8,895 nt of DNA from an uncultured Clostridia bacterium (lineage in GTDB: Bacteria > Bacillota > Clostridia > Christensenellales > Aristaeellaceae): the NCBI GenBank assembly GCA_946534455.1, contig CAMNCR010000026.1:1-8895 (forward strand), written 5' to 3'. Below the pieces are notes generated by a model, which ran no database searches, was not told the DNA's origin, and saw only the letters and a program-made list of their open reading frames with translations. The translations under genes were made by a program, and so were the position numbers. Below, in pieces: positions 1 to 6,218 of the stretch. Position 1 is the first letter of the stretch, and every line of letters starts with the position of its first letter.

Positions 1-20
1 TTTCGAGATACGCCCGAAAG

Positions 21-38
21 AATGATACCGATAACATT
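21..38. promoter_or_regulatory. LacI-family / cre-like operator candidate upstream of the transporter operon
   Basis: An 18-base imperfect palindrome is centred on a CG dinucleotide at 29/30; seven of nine symmetric pairs match. Its core at 23-36, TGATACCGATAACA, fits the catabolite-responsive element consensus TGWAANCGNTNWCA at all but one fixed position (T instead of A at 26). LacI-family sugar regulators bind similar CG-centred palindromes, so the binder could be CcpA or a pathway-specific LacI-type repressor. It ends 32 bases before the first start codon and just ahead of the ribosome binding site, a position suited to repression by roadblock or promoter overlap. No -35/-10 promoter can be assigned, because only 20 bases precede the site. 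Confidence 0.5.
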
Positions 39-70
39 TCCGGGACAGAAACGAGAAGGAGGAAAATCTC

Positions 71-1321
71 ATGAAGAAAATGCTCTCTGTGCTGCTGGCG
101 GCCATGATGCTGCTGACCGTGCTGGCGGTGCCCGCCCTCGGCGAGGAAGCCAAGGTGCTGACCGTGGTCACCTGGGACGCGACCACCACTCCCTATCTGA
201 TTGCGCAGAAGGAAGCCTTCGAAGCCTCCCATCCTGGCATCACCATCGAATACATCGACGTGGCCTCCCAGGATTACGGCGTCAAGGCCCAGACCATGCT
301 CTCCGGCAAGGACAGCAGCGATGTGTACATGATCAAGGAGATCGACGACCTGATCAAGTGGCAGGCGGCCGGCTTCGCGGCTCCCCTGTCCGACTACATC
401 ACCGCCAGCAATTATGATCTGTCCGGCTTCGTGGGCACGGAAGTGAACTACGCGGTGGACGGCGTGCAGTACGCGATCCCCTTCCGCAGCGACTTCTGGG
501 TGCTGTTCTACAACAAGGATCTGTTCGACGCGGCCGGCGTGGAGTATCCCACCAATGACATGACCTGGGATGCCTACGCGGAGCTGGCTGAGAAGATGAC
601 CGACAAGGACAAGGAAATCTACGGCACGCATTATCACACCTGGCTGTCCGCCGTGGCGAACTGGGCGGTCTGCGACGGCGTGAACACCCTGGCCGACGGC
701 AACTACGATGATCTGCTGTACTTCTATCAGCTGTATCAGAAGCTGGAGGACGAGGGCGCCTGCATGAAGTATGACGACCTGAAGGCTGCCGGCCTCCATT
801 ACTCCGCCGCCTTCGCCAACGGCAACATCGCCATGATGCCCATGGGCTACTGGTACGTCTCCACCCTGATCGGCTACAACAAGGACGGCACCTGCAACTT
901 CAACTGGGGCATCGCCGCTGTGCCGCATCTGGACGGCGTGGCTGCCGGCTCTTCCTTCGGCAACCTGACCGGCGCGATGATCAACAGCAATTCCGAGCAG
1001 AAGGATCTGGCCTGGGAGTACATCTCCTGGCTGGGCGGCGAGGAAGGCGCTGCGGCGACCGCTTCCGTGGGCGCCCGTCCCGCGTGGGTTTCCGAGAGCG
1101 TTGCCGCTGCCATGTCCAGCGTGGAAGGCTTCCCGACCGACGAGACCAGCAAGGGCGCGCTGCTGCCCGCGGGCGTCGCGATGGAGTGGCCGGTGGCGGA
1201 CAAGGTCGCTGACATCAAGACCATCGTGAATGAAGAGCACAGCCTGATCATGGCGCGCGAGATCACGCCGGAAGAGGGCATTGAAGAGATGAACGAGCGC
1301 GTGGCCGAGCTGTTCGAATAA
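71..1321 (+). CDS. Sugar ABC transporter solute-binding protein, family 1 (CUT1 type)
   Basis: This is the extracellular binding protein that captures an oligosaccharide and delivers it to the two permeases downstream. It has 416 residues, normal for the family. Residues 1-24 form a signal peptide: Lys2-Lys3, a hydrophobic core, then Ala-Leu-Gly before Glu25. The mature part begins with a beta-strand (LTVVTWD) and contains the family hallmark FYNKDLFDAAGV at about 146-157 followed by TWDAY. The stretch MMPMGYW at 255-261 is the usual binding-lobe segment before the hinge. The start has an AAGGAGG site at 56-62, eight bases upstream. The signal peptide has no lipobox cysteine, unlike most Gram-positive binding proteins, so anchoring is unexplained. 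Aromatic residues are plentiful, as expected for glycan stacking, but they do not identify the ligand. The glucuronide-acting enzymes downstream suggest an oligosaccharide containing glucuronate. Confidence 0.93.
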   Translation: MKKMLSVLLAAMMLLTVLAVPALGEEAKVLTVVTWDATTTPYLIAQKEAFEASHPGITIEYIDVASQDYGVKAQTMLSGKDSSDVYMIKEIDDLIKWQAAGFAAPLSDYITASNYDLSGFVGTEVNYAVDGVQYAIPFRSDFWVLFYNKDLFDAAGVEYPTNDMTWDAYAELAEKMTDKDKEIYGTHYHTWLSAVANWAVCDGVNTLADGNYDDLLYFYQLYQKLEDEGACMKYDDLKAAGLHYSAAFANGNIAMMPMGYWYVSTLIGYNKDGTCNFNWGIAAVPHLDGVAAGSSFGNLTGAMINSNSEQKDLAWEYISWLGGEEGAAATASVGARPAWVSESVAAAMSSVEGFPTDETSKGALLPAGVAMEWPVADKVADIKTIVNEEHSLIMAREITPEEGIEEMNERVAELFE

Positions 1322-1354
1322 CAATCGGAACGCGCGTCCTCGCAGGTTTTCCCG

Positions 1355-1388
1355 GGCAGGGAAGGCGGTCTGCCTTCCCTGCCTTTTT
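1355..1388 (+). terminator. Terminator-like hairpin between binding-protein and permease genes
   Basis: A perfect 12-base-pair stem is formed by GGCAGGGAAGGC (1355-1366) and its reverse complement at 1372-1383, with the 5-base loop GGTCT. Five T residues follow at 1384-1388, giving the shape of a Rho-independent terminator. It lies in the 95-base gap after the binding-protein stop codon, and no new promoter is evident before the permease ribosome binding site. The likely role is partial termination, or 3'-end protection of a short binding-protein mRNA, so that binding protein is made in excess over permeases. The short T run argues for leaky rather than complete termination. Confidence 0.75.
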
Positions 1389-1416
1389 CAACAGGAGAGA
1401 AGGAAGGAAGGATTCC

Positions 1417-2373
1417 ATGAGCCAGGCGAAGGCATCCAAAACCCGATATAAAATGGGCAGGCTGGAGAGGAAGAACACCCTGGTGGCCTATTCTTTTCTG
1501 GCGCCGAACTTTCTGGGCTTTGCCATCTTTACGCTGGTGCCCGTGCTCTGCGCCATCGCGCTGTCGCTGTTCGAGTGGAACGGCGGAGACATTGCTCAGG
1601 TGAAATTCGTCGGGATGGATAACTATGCGACGATTTTCGCTTCCAAAAAGGTGGCGGAAAAGGGCATTTCGTATTTCTTCAACCGCGCGGATCTGGGCAT
1701 CGCCCTGAAGAACACGGTGTACTACACGGTGATCACCGTCCCGCTGACGATCGTCTGCGCGCTGGCGCTGGCGATGCTGCTCAACAAAATCCGGGGCGCG
1801 GTGTTCTTCCGGACGGTCTTCTTCTTTCCCTACGTCTCCTCGATGGTGGCCATCTGCGTCTGCTGGTCGTTCATGCTCATGCGGGACGGCCCGATCAATC
1901 AGCTGATCATGGCACTGGGGATCGACTTCAACAAGAGCTGGACCGCCGACAGCGGCATGGCCATCTGGTCCATCATTCTGGTCAGCGTCTGGCGCAACAT
2001 GGGATATTACATGGTGCTGTATCTGGCGGCCCTGCAGGGCATCCCCCGGGAGCTGATGGAGGCGGCCACGGTGGACGGCGCCAACAAATGGCAGCAGTTC
2101 CTGCATGTCACCCTGCCCCAGCTGAAGCCGACCACCTTCTTCGTTTCGGTGATGATGATCATCTCCTGCTTCAAGATTTACGATGTGGTGGCCATCATGA
2201 CCGACGGCGGGCCGGGCCGGGCCACCAAGATGCTGGTGACCTATATCTATGACGAGGCCTTCGTCAAGGTCCGCTACGGTCAGGCCAGCGCCATCTCCAT
2301 GGTGCTGCTGGTCATCGTGCTGCTGATCACCATTCTGCAGTTCAGCTCCGAGAAGAAATTCTCCAACGATTAA
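1417..2373 (+). CDS. Sugar ABC transporter permease, MalF/UgpA type
   Basis: This is one of the two membrane subunits of the CUT1 importer. It has 318 residues, with a basic cytoplasmic N-terminus (about 1-20) and about six hydrophobic membrane segments, near residues 23-52, 98-122, 130-154, 184-208, 240-262 and 293-310. The ATPase-docking EAA loop is clear: EAATVDGA at 215-222, followed by LP at 233-234. GGPGRAT, just after the fifth segment, is typical of MalF/UgpA-like subunits. A purine-rich ribosome binding stretch AGGAAGGAAGG lies at 1401-1411. The gene follows the terminator-like hairpin and is separated from the second permease by only 18 bases. The family assignment is firm; the sugar transported cannot be read from it. 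Confidence 0.95.
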   Translation: MSQAKASKTRYKMGRLERKNTLVAYSFLAPNFLGFAIFTLVPVLCAIALSLFEWNGGDIAQVKFVGMDNYATIFASKKVAEKGISYFFNRADLGIALKNTVYYTVITVPLTIVCALALAMLLNKIRGAVFFRTVFFFPYVSSMVAICVCWSFMLMRDGPINQLIMALGIDFNKSWTADSGMAIWSIILVSVWRNMGYYMVLYLAALQGIPRELMEAATVDGANKWQQFLHVTLPQLKPTTFFVSVMMIISCFKIYDVVAIMTDGGPGRATKMLVTYIYDEAFVKVRYGQASAISMVLLVIVLLITILQFSSEKKFSND

Positions 2374-2391
2374 GGGAAGGAGGCAGGACAT

Positions 2392-3258
2392 ATGCAGACC
2401 ACGATTCATACCCGGCCCATCCGGAAGGACAATCCGGTGCTCCGGGGCATCTTTCACGGGATCATCTGGGTGCTGCTGATCGCCATGGCGATCTTTACCC
2501 TGATTCCCTTTGTGTGGATGATTTCCTCCTCCCTGAAGCTGGACCGGGAGGTGTTCGCCTTCCCGATGCGCTGGATTCCGGAAACCTTCCACTGGGAGAA
2601 CTATTCCCTGATCTGGCAGAAGGTGCCGCTGGTGACCTATTTTAAGAATACCGCCTTCGTGGCCGTCGTCGTCACCCTGCTGCAGACGCTGACCTCCTCC
2701 TTTGCGGCCTATGCCTTCGCAAAGCTGAACTTCCGGGGCCGGGATGCGCTGTTCCTCTGCTACATCGCGACGATCGCCGTGCCGTGGCAGGCCTACATGC
2801 TGCCGCAGTTCATCATGATGCGCTCCATGGGCCTGTATGATACGCTGTGGGCCATGGTGGTGCTGCAGGCCTTCTCCGCCTTCGGCGTGTTCCTGATGCG
2901 GCAGTTTTACCGCTCCATTCCCACGGAGCTGTGCGAGGCCGCGCGGCTGGACGGGCTCAGCGAATACGGCATCTGGGCGCGGATCATGCTGCCCCTGTCC
3001 AAGGCGGCCATCGCCACGCTGGTTATCTTTACCTTCGTCAACACCTGGAACGATTACATGGGCCCGATGATCTATCTGACCCGGGATATCAACAAGACGG
3101 TGCAGGTCGGTCTGCGCCGGTTTATCCAGGAAAACTCCAGCGACTATCATCTGATCATGGCCGCGTCCCTGTGCTCGCTGCTGCCGGTGTCCATCGTCTT
3201 CCTGACGCTGCAGCGGTATTTCATCGAGGGCATTGCCACCTCGGGGCTGAAGGGCTGA
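2392..3258 (+). CDS. Sugar ABC transporter permease, MalG/UgpE type
   Basis: This is the second membrane subunit of the importer and should pair with the preceding permease. It has 288 residues with six predicted membrane segments. The first, near 20-44, ends in the FVWMISSSLK motif common at this place in MalG-like proteins. The EAA loop is EAARLDGL at 182-189, with LP at 200-201. The C-terminus, RYFIEGIATSGLKG, matches the characteristic MalG/UgpE ending (aromatic, Gly, then GxxKG). An AAGGAGG site at 2377-2383 sits eight bases before the ATG. No ABC ATPase gene follows. CUT1 systems of Gram-positive bacteria commonly share one MsmX/UgpC-type ATPase encoded elsewhere, and that is the likely arrangement here. 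Confidence 0.95.
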   Translation: MQTTIHTRPIRKDNPVLRGIFHGIIWVLLIAMAIFTLIPFVWMISSSLKLDREVFAFPMRWIPETFHWENYSLIWQKVPLVTYFKNTAFVAVVVTLLQTLTSSFAAYAFAKLNFRGRDALFLCYIATIAVPWQAYMLPQFIMMRSMGLYDTLWAMVVLQAFSAFGVFLMRQFYRSIPTELCEAARLDGLSEYGIWARIMLPLSKAAIATLVIFTFVNTWNDYMGPMIYLTRDINKTVQVGLRRFIQENSSDYHLIMAASLCSLLPVSIVFLTLQRYFIEGIATSGLKG

Positions 3259-3289
3259 GGCGGCGCCGGAGAGGAAGGAGGAGAGGACG

Positions 3290-5110
3290 ATGACGGGCGG
3301 AATGAACCCGGAGCGGGATCCCTTTGCCTGCCGGACGCGGGCGGAGGTGGCGCAGGCGGCGCTGGCGCTGCTTGCGCCCCTGACCGAATGCCTGACCCCG
3401 GGAAAGGCGCGGATGTATGTGGGCAATGGCTCGGCGCACTATTCGGAGGATGTGGCCGGCATGGAGGGCTACTCCCGGGTGCTGTGGGGGCTGGTGCCCC
3501 TGATGATGGGGGGCTTTGCGGAGGCGGAGCCTTTCTGGCGCCTGTGGCGGGAGGGCCTGATTCACGGCACCGATCCGTCGCATCCGGAGTACTGGGGCGA
3601 GATCGGGCCCTATGATCAGCGGATGGTCGAAATGGCGGTGCTGGGCTGCGGCCTGATCTTTCAGCCCGGACGCTTCTGGGAGGAGCTGACGGAGGGGGAG
3701 CGGGCCAACCTGTACCGCTGGCTGAACCAGATCAATCTGTATGACATGCCGAAGAACAACTGGCGGTTTTTCCGGGTGCTGGTGAACATCGGCTTCCTGA
3801 AAAACGGTCAGCCGGTGGACGAGGCGCGCCTGAAGGAGGATATGGACCTGCTGGAAAGCCATTATACGGCGGACGGCTGGTATTTCGACTATCCCACCAA
3901 GCGGGACTATTACACCCTCTGGGGCTTTCATTTCTACGGCCTGCTGTACGCGGTGGCCATGGCAGACCGGGACCCGGAGCGCTGCGCGCGGATCCGGGCG
4001 CGGGCGGCGCTCATTGCGCCGCGCTTCGCCTGCTGGTTTGACCGGGAGGGGAGGGCGCTGCCCTACGGCCGGAGCCTGACCTATCGCTTCTGCCAGAGCT
4101 CCTTCTGGTCCGCGCTGGTCTTTGCCGGGGTGCCCTGCGAGGGGCTGTCCCTGGGCCAGATCCGGCACCTGCTGCTGGGCAACCTCCGCTTCTGGCTGCA
4201 CCAGCCGATTCTGGACCGGGGCGGCGCGCTGACCGTGGGCTACGGCTATCCGAACCTGTGCGCCGCCGAGGGCTACAATGCCCAGGGCTCGCCCTACTGG
4301 GCGCTGAAAACCTTCTGGCTGCTGGCCCTGCCGGAGGAGCATCCCTTCTGGCAGGCGGCGGAGGAGGAGGTGTCGCCCCCGGAGCGCTTCCTGGATGAGC
4401 AGGTGCGCCTGCTCCTGACCCGGGACGCGGAGAACCGCCAGGTGGTGGCCTACACGGCGGGAAACCACGCCTGGGAGCACATGCACGAGGACGAAAAATA
4501 CGAGAAGTTTGCCTACTCCACCCAGTTTGGCTTTTCGGTGACCAAGGAGGCGACGGCGCTGAACCGGGGCGCCTTCGATTCCATGCTGGCCCTCCGGCGG
4601 CCGGGAAAGGATCTGTGGCACGCCCGGAGCGGCTGCGAGCGCTTCGCGCTCAGGGAGGACCGGGTCACCTTCACCTGGAGCCCGATGGAGGGCGTCACGA
4701 TCGACACGGTCCTGGTGCCGGTGGGCATGTGGCATGTGCGCCGGCACGTGATTCACGCCGAGATGCCGCTGGAGGCGGCAGAGGGCGCCTTTTCCGTGCC
4801 GAAGGACTGGGCGGGCGGCCGCCCCTGCGACCGGATCAGATCGGAAACGCGGGAAACGGAGGCGTGCGCCGCGGCCTGGGGCGCGCGGGGAAGCAGCGCG
4901 ATCTTCGCCCTGCGGGGCTATGACCGGGGCGAGGTGATTCACACGGAGCCCAACACGAACCTGATGGCGCCGCGCTGCGTGCTGCCGACGCTGCGGGCGG
5001 CCATTCCCGCGGGGACGACGACGCTGCTGTGCGCCGTGTGGACGGATGCGGGAAGCACGATGCCCGACGCTATTCCGGAGGAGGTGAAGCGCTGTGCGGA
5101 AGCGCTATGA
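3290..5110 (+). CDS. DUF2264 domain-containing protein, putative uronide-active enzyme
   Basis: A 606-residue protein recognised as DUF2264 (PF10022) from its block pattern. The blocks are HYSEDVAGMEGYSRVLWG from His50, GPYDQRMVE around 106-114, NNWRFF at 156-161, GWYFDYPTKRDYYTLWGFHFYG from Gly196, and EHMHEDEKYEKFAYSTQFGF from Glu396. The N-terminal ~370 residues are helical with repeated aromatic and acidic positions, consistent with an (alpha/alpha) barrel. The C-terminal ~220 residues look beta-rich. There is no signal peptide, so it should be cytoplasmic. AAGGAGG at 3275-3281 supports the ATG at 3290, although an in-frame ATG at 3302 exists. DUF2264 genes often occur in polysaccharide-utilisation loci. 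I recall, without being able to check, that some members are classed as GH154 beta-glucuronidases. The neighbours (GH88, GH2 glucuronidase) fit a uronide substrate. Domain identity is confident; the reaction is inference. Confidence 0.88.
   Translation: MTGGMNPERDPFACRTRAEVAQAALALLAPLTECLTPGKARMYVGNGSAHYSEDVAGMEGYSRVLWGLVPLMMGGFAEAEPFWRLWREGLIHGTDPSHPEYWGEIGPYDQRMVEMAVLGCGLIFQPGRFWEELTEGERANLYRWLNQINLYDMPKNNWRFFRVLVNIGFLKNGQPVDEARLKEDMDLLESHYTADGWYFDYPTKRDYYTLWGFHFYGLLYAVAMADRDPERCARIRARAALIAPRFACWFDREGRALPYGRSLTYRFCQSSFWSALVFAGVPCEGLSLGQIRHLLLGNLRFWLHQPILDRGGALTVGYGYPNLCAAEGYNAQGSPYWALKTFWLLALPEEHPFWQAAEEEVSPPERFLDEQVRLLLTRDAENRQVVAYTAGNHAWEHMHEDEKYEKFAYSTQFGFSVTKEATALNRGAFDSMLALRRPGKDLWHARSGCERFALREDRVTFTWSPMEGVTIDTVLVPVGMWHVRRHVIHAEMPLEAAEGAFSVPKDWAGGRPCDRIRSETRETEACAAAWGARGSSAIFALRGYDRGEVIHTEPNTNLMAPRCVLPTLRAAIPAGTTTLLCAVWTDAGSTMPDAIPEEVKRCAEAL
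5077..5086 (+). promoter_or_regulatory. Ribosome binding site selecting a GTG start inside the upstream gene
   Basis: GGAGGAGGTG matches the anti-Shine-Dalgarno sequence well and ends seven bases before the GTG at 5094. It lies within the last codons of the DUF2264 gene. Together with the 17-base overlap this supports GTG as the GH88 start and suggests translational coupling of the two genes. Confidence 0.75.
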
Positions 5111-6203
5111 GGAGGCCCTGAACCGGGCGGCGGAAAAGCTGCGCCGGACCGCGGAGGACGCGCGCGCGGCGGGAATCATTCCCTATCAGAGCGCAGAGGG
5201 GCATTGGATCGCCAGCCCCTATGACGGCAACAGCTGGTGGACCGGCGGATTCTGGCCGGGGCTCATGTGGCAGCTCTGGCGGTGGACGGAGGATCCCTTC
5301 TTCCGGGAGGAGGCCCGGCGGGTCGGCGGGCTGCTGACGGAGGAATTCCGGACCTTCCGGAAGCTGAACCATGATGTGGGCTTCATGTACCTGCTGTCCT
5401 CCGGGGCGGACGCGAAGCTGACCGGGAATGAGCAGGCGGAGACGGACACCCTCCACGCCGCGTCTCTGCTGATGGGCCGGATGAACCCGAAGGGCTTCAT
5501 CCGGGCCTGGAACGAGCCGGACCGCGCGGGATTCGCGATCATCGACTGCATGATGAACCTGGCGCTGCTCTATCGTGCCAGCCGGGACACGGGAGACCCG
5601 CGCTTCCGGGAGACGGCGCGGGTGCACGCGGAAACGACCCTGCGGGAATTCCTGCGGGAGGACGGCTCCGTGAGCCATATCGTGGAATTCGATCCGGAAA
5701 CCGGCGCCCGGGTGCGGGAGCATCCGGGGCAGGGATATGCCCTGGGCTCCCAGTGGAGCCGGGGCCAGGCCTGGGGCCTGTATGGCTTTACCCTGGCGGC
5801 GAGGCATCTGGAGGAGCCGCGGTTCCTGGAGGCGGCGGAGCGGATCGCGGGCAATTTTGTGCGGCATATCCGGCCGGACGGCCTGACGGACTGCGATTTC
5901 TGCCAGCCGGCGGGCGAGGAGCGGATTGACAACCTGGCGGGGGCCATCGCGGCCAGCGGCCTGCTGGCCCTCGGGGAGGCCACGGGGAAGGACGCCTGGC
6001 GGGAGGCGGCGCTGCGGCTGACCGACGGCCTGCTGGAGCACTGCGCGGACTGGGGAGGGGAGCGCTGCGGCATCCTGACCCACTGCACGGCCAGCTATCA
6101 TGAGGACGGCGCCGGACGGCACACCAACATCATCTATGGGGATTATTTCCTCGTGGAGACGCTGATGAAGCTGTGCGGAAGGGACGCGGATCTCTGGAAT
6201 TAA
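5094..6203 (+). CDS. ugl: Unsaturated glucuronyl hydrolase, glycoside hydrolase family 88
   Basis: GH88 enzymes remove the 4,5-unsaturated glucuronate left at the non-reducing end after a polysaccharide lyase cut, by hydrating the double bond. The product has 369 residues, close to the ~377 of Bacillus sp. GL1 UGL. The family blocks appear in order: WWTGGFWPG at 48-56, NHDVGF with Asp94, IIDCMMN with Asp151, WSRGQAWGLYG from Trp221, and GDYFLVETL near the C-terminus. Asp94 and Asp151 fit the positions of the two catalytic aspartates known in UGL (Asp88 and Asp149). There is no signal peptide, in line with the family's usual cytoplasmic location. The frame starts with GTG, overlaps the DUF2264 gene by 17 bases and lies 15 bases before the glucuronidase gene. 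GH105 is a related alternative, but the motifs fit GH88 better. A lyase partner is expected, and the heparinase-like gene downstream is the obvious candidate. Confidence 0.92.
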   Translation: MRKRYEEALNRAAEKLRRTAEDARAAGIIPYQSAEGHWIASPYDGNSWWTGGFWPGLMWQLWRWTEDPFFREEARRVGGLLTEEFRTFRKLNHDVGFMYLLSSGADAKLTGNEQAETDTLHAASLLMGRMNPKGFIRAWNEPDRAGFAIIDCMMNLALLYRASRDTGDPRFRETARVHAETTLREFLREDGSVSHIVEFDPETGARVREHPGQGYALGSQWSRGQAWGLYGFTLAARHLEEPRFLEAAERIAGNFVRHIRPDGLTDCDFCQPAGEERIDNLAGAIAASGLLALGEATGKDAWREAALRLTDGLLEHCADWGGERCGILTHCTASYHEDGAGRHTNIIYGDYFLVETLMKLCGRDADLWN

Positions 6204-6218
6204 GGAGGAGAATGGAGA

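Noticed and set aside
1..19. Small inverted repeat TTTCG ... CGAAA at the window edge
   Set aside because: The arms are only five bases and the left context is cut off; not enough to call an operator or terminator.
22..417. + strand open frame of 131 codons overlapping the start of the binding-protein gene
   Set aside because: It starts inside the operator-like site with no ribosome binding site, and its Arg/His/Gly-rich product is the out-of-frame reading of the binding-protein gene.
874..3426. Long - strand open frame (850 codons) opposite the binding-protein end and both permeases
   Set aside because: It runs across several real genes and a terminator-like hairpin, and its product is compositionally biased with no recognisable motif.
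3221..4942. Long - strand open frame (573 codons) opposite the DUF2264 gene
   Set aside because: Same composition shadow; no ribosome binding site pattern or domain, and the + strand frame has clear family motifs.
5094..6203. Assignment of the unsaturated uronyl hydrolase to GH105 (rhamnogalacturonyl type)
   Set aside because: The WWTGGFWPG, NHDVGF and IIDCMMN blocks with Asp94 and Asp151 are the GH88 pattern.
6212..6214. Alternative ATG a few bases before the glucuronidase start
   Set aside because: It is in a different frame, and its reading does not give the conserved glucuronidase N-terminus seen from 6219.
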